The notes beneath the pieces are model-generated. The model was given only the letters and a program-made list of their open reading frames with translations, searched no databases and had not been told where the DNA came from. 36,050 bases of DNA from an uncultured Nitrospira sp. (GTDB lineage: Bacteria; Nitrospirota; Nitrospiria; Nitrospirales; Nitrospiraceae): contig CAMLHQ010000030.1 of assembly GCA_946479785.1 (NCBI GenBank), forward strand, positions 1-36,050, written 5' to 3'. Below are positions 17,434-25,219 of the stretch, piece by piece; within the stretch, counting starts at the first letter, position 1, and each line of letters opens with the position of its first letter. The position numbers were made by a program, and so were the translations under genes.

Positions 17434-18060
17434 ATGAGAAGTTCGATGAGCAACGGTCGGTCTCGCAGCAACGTGGCACTTCTTGTGCTGGTGCTGGTCG
17501 GATTCAGCGGGTGTGGAGCTGAAACCAGGGTGACGCGCGTGGACTCCGGTGTCGTGACCGATCTGAGCGGCCGGTGGAACGATACCGATTCCCGAATGGT
17601 CGCCGAGTCCATGGTCAAGGAAGCGTTGGAATATCCCTGGCTGAATAATTTCAGCCAATCCAAGCGCCGCCAGCCGGTGGTGGTGGTCGGCACCGTGCTA
17701 AACAACAGCCACGAACACATCAATGTTGATACGTTCGTGACGGATTTGGAGCGAGAACTGACCAATTCACAAAAAGTTACTTTCGTGGCAGCCAAGAACG
17801 AGCGAGAAGAGGTCCGGACCGAGCGCAAGGAACAGGCGATGTATTCCAGGGAAGATACGCAGAAGGCGCCTGGCAAGGAGATTGGTGCCGATTACATGAT
17901 GAAGGGCACGATTGCCACGATTCTCGACGAAGCCGACGGAACCAAGGCGATGTTCTACCAAATCGACCTGCAGATGGTGGATATGGAAAGCAACGCCAAG
18001 GTTTGGTTTGGCCAAAAGAAGATCAAGAAAGTCATCGAGAAGAAACGGACCATTTTTTAG
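17434..18060 (+). CDS. lpoB: LpoB-family penicillin-binding-protein activator
   Basis: The 208-residue outer-membrane lipoprotein has lipobox GFSGC, with Cys27 as the lipidation site. The LpoB/TolB-N-like domain follows: DLSGRWNDTDSRMVAESMV, VVVVGTVLNNSHEHINVDTF, then TDLERELTNSQKVTFV, an acidic-basic helix, and GADYMMKGTIATI. The family activates class A penicillin-binding protein PBP1b across the periplasm in E. coli, promoting peptidoglycan polymerisation; whether this homologue has the same partner is inferred. ATG 17434 follows AAGGAG at a six-base spacing. It lies between two other lipoprotein genes, an arrangement seen in other Gram-negative bacteria. Confidence 0.85.
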   Translation: MRSSMSNGRSRSNVALLVLVLVGFSGCGAETRVTRVDSGVVTDLSGRWNDTDSRMVAESMVKEALEYPWLNNFSQSKRRQPVVVVGTVLNNSHEHINVDTFVTDLERELTNSQKVTFVAAKNEREEVRTERKEQAMYSREDTQKAPGKEIGADYMMKGTIATILDEADGTKAMFYQIDLQMVDMESNAKVWFGQKKIKKVIEKKRTIF

Positions 18061-18075
18061 GCTCGGCGACCTCAG

Positions 18076-19572
18076 TTGAGCCCTTTTGTCTCACGCCCCA
18101 CCGCTCTTGCTTCGGCACGGTGGGGCGTTTGTGTTTCTGCTCTAATTTCCTCAGCGGCGGTCATCCTTCTGCTCCTCACGGGTTGTGGACCTTCGGTCGA
18201 CCGGTATCTCCTCGTTGAAAACAGTCTCCGCGCGAGCGATTTCAAACAGGCGGATACCATTATCCAACAGGCTGAGAACGAGTATGGAACGAAGAGCCAT
18301 GTGCTCTACGGGATGGATCGCGGAATGACACTCCAGCTCGCTGGCGATTACCGGCTCAGCAACGAGGTGTTGGAGCAGGCCGAAGACGAGGTCGATCGTC
18401 TCTATACGAGAACCGTTCGTACGGAAACGTTCGCGTTCATGACGAACGATACTGCCTTACCCTACGAAGGAGAGCCGTATGAGCAGGTCATGATCAATGT
18501 ACTGAAAGCGCTGAACTATGCCTCGTTGAACCAGTGGCAGGATGCGCTGGTTGAGGCGCGCCGCATCGATCATCGCCTGAACGTCTTGACCGATCGCACG
18601 AAGGACAAGGCGGCCTATCGAGACGACGGATTCGCGCGATATCTCAGCGGCATCCTCTACGAAAGTACCGGTGATGTGAACAATGCATTCATCGCCTATC
18701 GCAACGCCTACGAGACCTTTAATTCGACGCGTGGCTGGTCACGAACCGGGGTACCGGGGCAGTTGCGGGCCGATCTGCTGCGGACGGCTGATGCGCTGCA
18801 ATTAAGCCAGGAATTGAGGGAGTATCAACGCCTCTTTCCCGATACGACCTGGAAGAGCGTTCAGGCGCAGCAACAGCTCGCTCAAGTGGTTGTGATCAGC
18901 TATAATGGGCGCGCGCCACACAAGGAGGACCAGTTTCTTGACCTGCCGATCAGTCTGGACGCGCTCCAATTGGTGCTGCTCAATCGGGGATTCTCCCAAT
19001 CGAACCATCAGCAAAATCGGGCGGCCGACAGTATCCTCTACGGTCTCAATGGTCGGGTGGTCCGTGTGGCCCTTCCGAGAATCGTCCCGCAAAAGACTCA
19101 GGTCCCGGTTGACACGATCAATTTGTTTTCTGACGGAGGAACTCCGGTGACCGTGCGGACGGAATTGGCGCAGAGCGTGACGGCTTTGGCAGATAAGGCC
19201 TTATCGGAGCGCATCGCCGGAATCACCGTGAAAGCACTGGCGCGAGCCGCGTTGAAATTCAGTCTGGCCGAAGGGGCGACGAGAGGAGCTCAACAGGCAG
19301 CGGGAAAAGATGCGGGTCCCTGGGTCGGGCTGGCCGTCGGATTGTTGACCAAGGGGCTGGCGGTGGCATCCGAGGAATCAGACAAACGGAGTTGGCGGAC
19401 ATTACCCGACGAAATTCACCTGGCGCGAGCCTGGGTACCCCCGGGTGAGTATCGCTTGCAGGGTACGGCGCTCAGCGGATCGACGGGGGGCAGCCTCGTT
19501 GGTGCGTCCGGAAGGACGCTTTCGATTCGTGCAGGAGAAACCGCCATCGTCATACAGCGGGTGATCCAATGA
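18076..19572 (+). CDS. COG3014-like TPR lipoprotein
   Basis: The 498-residue lipoprotein has an unusually long signal peptide ending in lipobox LLTGC, with Cys37 lipidated. The mature part begins with TPR-like helices (SLRASDFKQADTIIQQAEN; LNYASLNQWQDALVEARR; YLSGILYESTGDVNNAF), then a beta-rich region and a Gly/Ala-rich helix (GPWVGLAVGLLTKGLAVA). It matches the COG3014 group often found next to LpoB. The TTG at 18076 is the only usual start codon before the lipobox and has no clear ribosome site; it lies 15 bases after the lpoB stop. A terminator-like hairpin lies within codons 7-18. Its TGA overlaps the next ATG. Confidence 0.8.
   Translation: MSPFVSRPTALASARWGVCVSALISSAAVILLLLTGCGPSVDRYLLVENSLRASDFKQADTIIQQAENEYGTKSHVLYGMDRGMTLQLAGDYRLSNEVLEQAEDEVDRLYTRTVRTETFAFMTNDTALPYEGEPYEQVMINVLKALNYASLNQWQDALVEARRIDHRLNVLTDRTKDKAAYRDDGFARYLSGILYESTGDVNNAFIAYRNAYETFNSTRGWSRTGVPGQLRADLLRTADALQLSQELREYQRLFPDTTWKSVQAQQQLAQVVVISYNGRAPHKEDQFLDLPISLDALQLVLLNRGFSQSNHQQNRAADSILYGLNGRVVRVALPRIVPQKTQVPVDTINLFSDGGTPVTVRTELAQSVTALADKALSERIAGITVKALARAALKFSLAEGATRGAQQAAGKDAGPWVGLAVGLLTKGLAVASEESDKRSWRTLPDEIHLARAWVPPGEYRLQGTALSGSTGGSLVGASGRTLSIRAGETAIVIQRVIQ
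18093..18128 (+). terminator. Terminator-like hairpin inside a gene start
   Basis: ACGCCCCACCG (18093-18103) pairs perfectly with CGGTGGGGCGT (18118-18128): 11 base pairs, GC-rich, with a 14-base loop. T-rich sequence follows (TTGTGTTTCTGC). It begins 33 bases after the lpoB stop, a normal place for an intrinsic terminator, yet it also falls inside the first codons of the COG3014-like gene. It may act as a partial terminator or attenuator that lowers downstream expression. Confidence 0.55.
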
Positions 19573-20726
19573 ACGTGCAGAACAGCAGGTGGCAAAGCGC
19601 GGCCGGCATCTTTTGTACGACCATTCTGGCCGGATGTTCGTGGTTCGGAGGACCGGCGAAACCTACCTGGATCGATGGGGTCAGTTCGGAGTATCCGTCT
19701 GCGCAATACCTCACCGGCGTCGGGCAGGGCGACAATCGCGCGGTCTCAGAAGATCAAGCCTATGCCGCAGTGGCGCGCATCTTTAAGGCGGAGGTATCGG
19801 CGCAGTCCAAAGACTGGGAATCCTACTTGACCGTCGAACAGCGGGGTTCAAGCCGTGACGAACGACGGCTGACATTGGACAATCTGACGCAGGTGTCGAC
19901 GGACAAGGTGCTGGAAAACGTCAAGATTGTTGATCGCTGGTACGATGTGAGGAAAGGACTCCATTATGCCCTGGCGGGCATGCATCGCGCCCAGGCGGAA
20001 ACGGCCTTTATGGAGCGGATGGCCGATTTGGACCGATCCGTTCAGTCGGATGTGGACGAGGCCCATCGGACGACGGATAAGCTCGCGAAGGTGCGAGCGC
20101 TCAGGCGGGCCACCCGCAACTTGATCCTGCGAGAAACCTACAACGCGGATCTTCGTGTGATCCGAGCCAGTGGTCAGGGGACGGCTCCTCCCAACCAAGT
20201 ACAAGAGCTGACCCGAGAGTTGGATGAATATCTTTCGTCCAATCTCGTGCTTGCCGTGGCGGTAACAGGCGATCAGGTCGAACCGGTGCAGCGCGCTTTG
20301 ACGGAAGGTCTGATCAAAGAGGGACTCCACGTCACCTCGATGCCGGGAATGGAGCCGCAAATGGGAAAAAGCGGGCCTGGTCCTGCGCCTGAGTTGTTGG
20401 TGCGCGGAATGGTGCGGGTGTGGCCCATCGATATCAGAGATCCCCAATTTGTCTATGTGCGGTGGTGCAGCGATTTCGAAGTGGTGGATGTCATGAGCCA
20501 GCAGGTGGTCGGAGCGATTTCCAAAGGCGGAAAAGAAGGTCATTTGTCTGAACGAGAAGCGACAGCGAAGGTGATCAGGGTCATGCAGCAAGACATGTCG
20601 GCTGATGTCGCGAAGGCGATCGCCGCACATGTTTATGGGGAAACAGAATTGCCGGCTGAGGCGGTCCGCCCCGCGGGATGTCCGCGGGAGGGAGCGAAGA
20701 TGAAGCCGGCCACCGCAACTCACTAA
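19569..20726 (+). CDS. LPP20-like lipoprotein (second)
   Basis: The 385-residue lipoprotein has a short signal peptide and lipobox ILAGC (Cys23). The N-terminal mature part resembles the LPP20/FlgT fold: SAQYLTGVGQGDNRAVSED, a helix with QAYAAVARIFKAEV, then LTVEQRGSS and KGLHYALAGMHRAQAE. The C-terminal half (about 220-355) carries a second domain, with VLAVAVTGDQVEPVQRALTE and ELLVRGMVRVWPIDI, resembling a LpoB/TolB-type alpha-beta domain. It overlaps the upstream gene by ATGA, so it is co-translated with it. It probably acts with the other three lipoproteins at the outer membrane; its partner is unknown. Confidence 0.75.
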   Translation: MNVQNSRWQSAAGIFCTTILAGCSWFGGPAKPTWIDGVSSEYPSAQYLTGVGQGDNRAVSEDQAYAAVARIFKAEVSAQSKDWESYLTVEQRGSSRDERRLTLDNLTQVSTDKVLENVKIVDRWYDVRKGLHYALAGMHRAQAETAFMERMADLDRSVQSDVDEAHRTTDKLAKVRALRRATRNLILRETYNADLRVIRASGQGTAPPNQVQELTRELDEYLSSNLVLAVAVTGDQVEPVQRALTEGLIKEGLHVTSMPGMEPQMGKSGPGPAPELLVRGMVRVWPIDIRDPQFVYVRWCSDFEVVDVMSQQVVGAISKGGKEGHLSEREATAKVIRVMQQDMSADVAKAIAAHVYGETELPAEAVRPAGCPREGAKMKPATATH

Positions 20727-20748
20727 TGACGGAGGGGAGAAGACAGGC

Positions 20749-21012
20749 ATGAGCAGACCGAAACAGGGTGGGCGCGCGCCGCGGAGCCGCGGCAGGGGAT
20801 TAACGGCGACACAACAACGAGTGCCGAGCCGGCTGGCCAAGCGGCGTCTGAATGAGCGATTGAAGAATGATACGGCATTATTCAACCAGGGAAACTTGGC
20901 CGACAAGCTTCGTCGGGAAGGTTACGAAGAAGTGCCGTTGGACGAATTACAAGATAGGCTCTCGAAAATGCCCGGGCCATTGGCTGCGGTCATTTTGAAA
21001 GGGAGGATCTGA
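20749..21012 (+). CDS. Small basic protein, possible antitoxin of the PIN pair
   Basis: The 87-residue product has a strongly Arg/Lys-rich N-terminal half (RPKQGGRAPRSRGRG, then RLAKRRLNERLKND) and a more acidic C-terminal half (GYEEVPLDELQDRLSKM). It matches no antitoxin family I can name, but a small protein three bases ahead of a PIN-domain gene is the layout of vapBC modules: a basic DNA- or RNA-binding part and an acidic partner-binding tail. ATG 20749 has GGAGGGGAG upstream. It follows the last lipoprotein gene by 22 bases and may share its transcript. Confidence 0.65.
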   Translation: MSRPKQGGRAPRSRGRGLTATQQRVPSRLAKRRLNERLKNDTALFNQGNLADKLRREGYEEVPLDELQDRLSKMPGPLAAVILKGRI

Positions 21013-21015
21013 TCC

Positions 21016-21459
21016 ATGCCCTACTATTATTTCGATTCGACGGCGCTCGTGAAGCGCTACAGCATGGAACGGGGCACCAGGATCGTCAACAAGTTGATGG
21101 TCAAGCGCGGCAAGGTCGCCATCCTGCCGACGTGGACGGTCACAGAATTGTATTCAGCGTTCTCCAATAGGGCCCAGGAGGGTGATTTGACCAGAGACGA
21201 TTGCTATTCGGTCATCCACAAGTTCGAGCGAGAGTCAGCGGAGGGACTATTTCAGTTTATTGTCCCCACGATGAAGACCTATCTTTCGACGAAGGAGCTG
21301 GTGATGGAATACCCCGCCCTGCGCACCCAGCAAGTCTTACATCTGGCCTTGGCATTGGAACTGAAGCCGCTTCGATTGACGGTGGTGAGCGCTGACATGC
21401 AGCTCTTGGCTGCGAGCAAAACCGCCGGCCTTCACATCATCAACCCAGAGGAAGATTAG
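21016..21459 (+). CDS. PIN-domain protein (VapC-like)
   Basis: The 147-residue PIN-fold protein probably descends from the VapC ribonuclease toxins. Motifs: YYFDSTALVKRY with Asp7, TVTELYSAFS with Glu44, and VVSADMQLLAAS with Asp127, the first, second and fourth acidic positions of the metal site. The third position, normally Asp in the D-A-L-H-L-A motif, is Gln106 in QQVLHLALAL, so metal-dependent RNase activity may be lost or weakened. Many PIN proteins tolerate three acids, so this is not decisive. ATG 21016 has GGGAGG at a ten-base spacing and lies three bases after the small basic partner gene. Confidence 0.85.
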   Translation: MPYYYFDSTALVKRYSMERGTRIVNKLMVKRGKVAILPTWTVTELYSAFSNRAQEGDLTRDDCYSVIHKFERESAEGLFQFIVPTMKTYLSTKELVMEYPALRTQQVLHLALALELKPLRLTVVSADMQLLAASKTAGLHIINPEED

Positions 21460-21497
21460 CGAAGCGAGGCTGCTAAAGAGACGATGTCACCACCGGT

Positions 21498-22013
21498 TTA
21501 GGGACATTGGTAGTCAGTAATCATCGACGCCACGACAGTCATCCAGTCGTCGGCGGTTTCACGCCAGCGCTTCGCACGTTCGACCATGGAAGTCGGAGCG
21601 GATTCCTGTACGAGATCCGAAAGGGCGTGCAGCACGCTGCCCTGAGCCAACGCCAGGCTGCCGCACACGCCCGACGAAGCCGGCAGCTGCCCTCCGGCTC
21701 GCCGGAACAAGGCCATCGCTCGATAGCCGTGTTCTTGCGAGCGAAACAGGGATTCGGCCGCTTGATACAGTCGTAGGGACGCGGCATTATCGCGGCTGAG
21801 CAAGCCCAGCCGTTTGGCCATGAGTGCCGCACGACCCATATTCATGGCCGCTCCCTCAGGGTCGTCGCTGGCGATGGCATCTTCGGCCTTGACGCGTAGC
21901 CGTTCCAGTTCAGCCTCATCCCCGATTGTTTGAGCCCATCCCGACGCGGCTACAGACCAGACTAGCGCCCCGACCATCAGTCCGATCATGCAAGGGGTTA
22001 GCTTCAGCATCAT
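21498..22013 (-). CDS. Secreted helical protein of unknown function
   Basis: From ATG 22013 the product is 171 residues, with a signal peptide (MLKLTPCMIGLMVGALVW, cleavage near GWAQ) and a mature part made of helices with a repeating small-residue pattern (AAMNMGRAALMAKRLGLLS; AASLRLYQAAESLFRSQEH; GYRAMALFRRAGG), reminiscent of TPR/SEL1-like helical hairpins. The ending is SMITDYQCP. An in-frame GTG at 22064 would overlap the upstream HEAT gene and add an Arg-rich leader; neither start has a strong ribosome site. It is cotranscribed with the HEAT-repeat gene. Confidence 0.65.
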   Translation of the reverse strand: MMLKLTPCMIGLMVGALVWSVAASGWAQTIGDEAELERLRVKAEDAIASDDPEGAAMNMGRAALMAKRLGLLSRDNAASLRLYQAAESLFRSQEHGYRAMALFRRAGGQLPASSGVCGSLALAQGSVLHALSDLVQESAPTSMVERAKRWRETADDWMTVVASMITDYQCP

Positions 22014-22045
22014 TCGTTGGGAAACGACCAAGCGCTGTCGACGTC

Positions 22046-23119
22046 CTACTGCAAATATTCCCACGTGTCGATTTGTTTGATGCTCCAGTTGACAGCTTCT
22101 TTGAGTTTGACCAGCTTGGGATCGGCGTCGTTTTCCCGGACGTGATATAGCGACTTTTGCAACGCAAAGAGGGGATCGTAAGCTTTTCGATCCGGGAGTT
22201 TTCCCAAGGCCCAGGCGACCTCGGTTTTCAAACTGACGTCGTCCGTTTTCAGCGTATCGAGCAGGGGTTCTACAATCGTGAAGTCGCCGTGCAAGGCGCC
22301 CAGTATGCCCAGCGCCTTAGCCGCCGCGGGCCGCAACTCGGGCTGGCCGCTTTTCATGGTTTGGATCAACGTGGGGACCGTTTCTTTCTGTCCAATGTTT
22401 CCCAGAGCCAATGCTGACGCCTTCGCAATTTCGATATCACTGTCTTTGAGTCCGGCGAGGAGACGGGGGACCGCTTTGGTCTCGAAGAGATAGCCAAAAA
22501 GGCTGATCAGCCGGACCTTACGCGCGGAGGATGCTGCCGGATCATCGTACACCTTGAACAGGCGGTCTTCCTGGCCCCACTCCGCCGTAATCAACGCAGG
22601 AAAATCGTATTCCTCCAATCGTTCTTTGAGTTTACTCATGGCGTAGTCGGAAGGATCGCCAGCTTTGGCTGCTTCGGCTGCTTTCTGGGCATCCGTAAAA
22701 TCCGTCCTGACTTCCTTACGCCACGCCATTTTCTTGCCGTCCAACACATACGAAAGCTGACAGGCCGGACCTTTCCACAGGCGGGAGGGAGAATCGGGGA
22801 GGTCCGCATCGCTGCCCATTTTCGTGGTGCCTTCCCATATTTTTCGCTGCTCGCATTTCACGCTCAGCGTGGCATCGTGCGGTTGAGTCGGATCGGTCAC
22901 CACGGAATAGCCGAACTCCTTCATCCGTTTCGTGACCACGTCGGTGAATGCGCCGGCATCACCCGGTCCTTTGTCGGATAGCGCGATCACCTCCACCAAG
23001 ACCCGATCGATCTGTTCGAGTTTGTGTTTTTCTTCCGCGGTGAGAGATTCCTGGCGAGCCCAACCGTTCGTAGCTAGGAGCGTTATGACCACCATATTCC
23101 ACAGGGCCAGCTGCTTCAT
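22046..23119 (-). CDS. Secreted HEAT-repeat protein
   Basis: The 357-residue exported protein has a signal peptide (1 to about 21, cleavage near NGWA). The first half is a mixed domain with TKRMKEFGYSVVTDP and VKCEQRKIWEG and no family match. The second half (about 205-340) has four HEAT/PBS-lyase-type repeats, e.g. AVPRLLAGLKDSDIEIAKAS, ALGNIGQKETVPTLIQTM, AAKALGILGALHGDF and AWALGKLPDRKAYDPLF. HEAT repeats form protein-binding solenoids. ATG 23119 follows GGGGAGG at a six-base spacing. The stop lies just before the start of the small secreted partner. The partner protein and process are unknown. Confidence 0.85.
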   Translation of the reverse strand: MKQLALWNMVVITLLATNGWARQESLTAEEKHKLEQIDRVLVEVIALSDKGPGDAGAFTDVVTKRMKEFGYSVVTDPTQPHDATLSVKCEQRKIWEGTTKMGSDADLPDSPSRLWKGPACQLSYVLDGKKMAWRKEVRTDFTDAQKAAEAAKAGDPSDYAMSKLKERLEEYDFPALITAEWGQEDRLFKVYDDPAASSARKVRLISLFGYLFETKAVPRLLAGLKDSDIEIAKASALALGNIGQKETVPTLIQTMKSGQPELRPAAAKALGILGALHGDFTIVEPLLDTLKTDDVSLKTEVAWALGKLPDRKAYDPLFALQKSLYHVRENDADPKLVKLKEAVNWSIKQIDTWEYLQ

Positions 23120-23222
23120 GGATGCCTCCCCATCATCGGGATGATGATTGATTTATTATAATTAAGCCGAAAACGATGGTTATCACTCTACCGAAGAGCC
23201 GAGGAGGTCGGCAAGTTCCAAG

Positions 23223-23252
23223 TTGAAGCGGTTTGGAAGCCGACAGTATAAT
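23223..23252 (+). promoter_or_regulatory. proC promoter, probably leaderless
   Basis: TTGAAG (23223-23228) and a perfect TATAAT (23247-23252) are separated by 18 bases. The proC ATG at 23261 begins only eight bases after the -10, where transcription itself should start, and no ribosome site precedes the ATG. Both facts fit a leaderless or near-leaderless mRNA. Confidence 0.55.
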
Positions 23253-23260
23253 GCGACCGC

Positions 23261-24085
23261 ATGTTGGTGAACCGCAAGATAGGCTTCATCGGCGCCGGCA
23301 ACATGGCGGAAGCGCTGATCGCCGGGCTGCTGCATGCGAATCGGCTTTCTCCTTCCCAACTCATGGCATCGGATATCGACGGGGCACGACTCACCCGGCT
23401 TCATCAGACATATAAAATCGAAATGGCTGGCAGCAATCGAGACGTGGCCGAAAGGGCCGACATCCTCGTGCTCGCTGTAGAGCCGCAGGTGCTCGATGAT
23501 GTGTTAGCCGCCATCGCGGCGGTGGTGCGGGTACGGGACGGGATTCTCATCGTGTCGGTCGCGGCCGGCTATCCGATCGCGCGTATCGCTCGGCATCTGT
23601 CCGGTGCAACCAGGATCGTCCGTTCGATGCCGAACACGCCGTCCCTCATTAGGGAGGGCGTTACAGCTCTGGCATATGATGAGAGACTCCCAGACAACGA
23701 TGCGGTTGCTGCGCGCACGTTATTCGAGTCGATCGGCAAGGTCGTCAGAGTCGATGAGCGGGCGCTCAACGCGGTCACGGGGCTGAGCGGAAGCGGACCG
23801 GCATATGTCTACATGATGATCGAGGCGTTGGCGGACGGCGGCGTGAAGATGGGGTTGCCGCGGGAGACGGCGCAACTCCTGGCCGCCCAAACCGTCGCAG
23901 GGGCGGCACGCATGGTCCTCGAATCGGAAGAGCATCCAGGTAAATTGAAAGATCGTGTGGCGTCGCCGGGCGGCACCACGATTGCGGGGCTGCATGAGTT
24001 GGAACGGGGCCGACTGCGGGCCACTTTGATTTCGGCGGTGGAGGCGGCGACTTTGCGATCAAGCGAACTGGGAGCGGCCATTTAA
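23261..24085 (+). CDS. proC: Pyrroline-5-carboxylate reductase
   Basis: Catalyses NAD(P)H-dependent reduction of 1-pyrroline-5-carboxylate to L-proline, the last step of proline synthesis. The N-terminal Rossmann domain starts IGFIGAGNMAEALIAGLL. Other marks are LAVEPQVLDDVLA, RSMPNTPSLIREGVTAL, and the C-terminal dimerisation domain LSGSGPAYVYMMIEALADGG with KDRVASPGGTTIAGLHELE. The 274-residue length is normal. ATG 23261 is the first in-frame start after the -10 box; the GTG two codons later is possible. It is followed 13 bases later by a small conserved gene. Confidence 0.95.
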   Translation: MLVNRKIGFIGAGNMAEALIAGLLHANRLSPSQLMASDIDGARLTRLHQTYKIEMAGSNRDVAERADILVLAVEPQVLDDVLAAIAAVVRVRDGILIVSVAAGYPIARIARHLSGATRIVRSMPNTPSLIREGVTALAYDERLPDNDAVAARTLFESIGKVVRVDERALNAVTGLSGSGPAYVYMMIEALADGGVKMGLPRETAQLLAAQTVAGAARMVLESEEHPGKLKDRVASPGGTTIAGLHELERGRLRATLISAVEAATLRSSELGAAI

Positions 24086-24098
24086 CAAGGAGCGTATC

Positions 24099-24293
24099 GT
24101 GCAGTATTGGGTGAAGATCGTGTTTGTGGACAATCAAGAACTCGTCGTGAAGGACGCCATCAGGCATACGATCAGCGACGACATGGAAGTGTTGGAAGTC
24201 GATTCGGCGAAGGAAGTGATCATTGTGCCGATGAAACAGATCAAGTATCTCGCCTGCGATGCCACAGTCTTCGCGTCCAAAAAGTCGGGCTGA
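24099..24293 (+). CDS. Small conserved protein downstream of proC
   Basis: The 64-residue product, read from GTG 24099 behind AAGGAG, starts MQYWVKIVFVDNQELVV and has an alternating hydrophobic pattern typical of a small beta-sheet fold, with EVIIVPMKQIKYLACDATVF at the C-terminal end. No signal peptide or helix is apparent. The family and function are not recognised; the shape resembles small barrel or RNA/ligand-binding proteins. It is probably cotranscribed with proC and ends ten bases from the convergent phosphatase gene. Confidence 0.7.
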   Translation: MQYWVKIVFVDNQELVVKDAIRHTISDDMEVLEVDSAKEVIIVPMKQIKYLACDATVFASKKSG

Positions 24294-24303
24294 TGGCCCG
24301 AGC

Positions 24304-25146
24304 TTAATCCTCGTACGGAGCTTGATCGAGAAGAGCCAGGATCGCGGCATTCCATCCGACCGGTCCGATGCCTGGGGCGCGGATCAATTGCGGGAGATGA
24401 ACGTCGGGATCGAAGGACCCGTCGGGTTTCTGTACAAGAATAGGATGATCGACGACAGACAGCAGCGGTGCGTCGTTGATACTGTCTCCGATGCCGATAC
24501 TCTCGACACGGTTGGTCTGATACCGCAACCGCTGTTGCCTCCGATAGCAACGCAGTAGTAACTCCGCAGCTTCCCCCTTATCGTTGTCTCCTGTCAGATG
24601 ATACAGCCGCCCTCCCTTGGTCCATCGGAGTCCGCGCATGACAACTTGCCGGCACACTTCCTCGATCAGGGCTGGAGGGCCTTCGAGCAGATAGGGTTCA
24701 TCGTATTCCCTCATCTTGGCCAGAGTGGCATCGGTGCGTGAAAGACCTGTCAGCTGCATAATGTCGTCGACCGATAGATCACCGAAACCGTCAAGCCGTG
24801 TCTCGACGGCGTCTTCGATTTGTTTCAGCACGTCACGGAGCATGTAGTAGGGCAAGCCGAGTTCAATCACATCATAGGGAGATTTCGTGCGGACTCGTTC
24901 AAGGGGAAATGCGAACAGGCCTTGCGGGACGAAGACGGCGGCGCCATTCTCAACAATGAACGGATCCTGATGCTGCAGCCGGCGTCGAAGCGGCTCGATT
25001 TCAGCCCTGGTCTTGCTCGACACCAAAATGAGAGGAATCCCGCTGGCACGGAGCGCCTCGAGCGCCGGCGTCGCCGCAGCCCAGGAATATGTGTCTGCAT
25101 CCAGCAGCGTGCCGTCCAAGTCTGTGAAGACGACGTAGCGATGCAT
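24304..25146 (-). CDS. Mannosyl-3-phosphoglycerate phosphatase-like HAD enzyme
   Basis: HAD-superfamily phosphatase (Cof/MPGP subgroup), possibly acting on mannosyl-3-phosphoglycerate to give mannosylglycerate, a compatible solute. Motif I is FTDLDGTLLD (nucleophile and acid Asp), motif II ILVSSKTRAEI, then FIVENGAAVFVP, and motif IV GIGDSINDAPLL. Motif III is probably the Lys in LTGDNDKGEAA. Starting at ATG 25146 gives 280 residues and puts motif I eight residues in, as in the family; an in-frame ATG at 25197 would add 17 residues. No mannosyl-3-phosphoglycerate synthase is visible nearby, so the natural substrate is unproven. Confidence 0.8.
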   Translation of the reverse strand: MHRYVVFTDLDGTLLDADTYSWAAATPALEALRASGIPLILVSSKTRAEIEPLRRRLQHQDPFIVENGAAVFVPQGLFAFPLERVRTKSPYDVIELGLPYYMLRDVLKQIEDAVETRLDGFGDLSVDDIMQLTGLSRTDATLAKMREYDEPYLLEGPPALIEEVCRQVVMRGLRWTKGGRLYHLTGDNDKGEAAELLLRCYRRQQRLRYQTNRVESIGIGDSINDAPLLSVVDHPILVQKPDGSFDPDVHLPQLIRAPGIGPVGWNAAILALLDQAPYED

Positions 25147-25219
25147 GTGATATTCCGACAGGCAGTCCCTCGCTGATTGCTCAAATGTGTAGGCCATGGC
25201 GGTGAGGGCTCCACCGTGT

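Noticed and set aside
19848..20906. 352-codon minus-strand frame across the second LPP20-like gene
   Set aside because: Arg/His-rich shadow of a well-supported lipoprotein gene.
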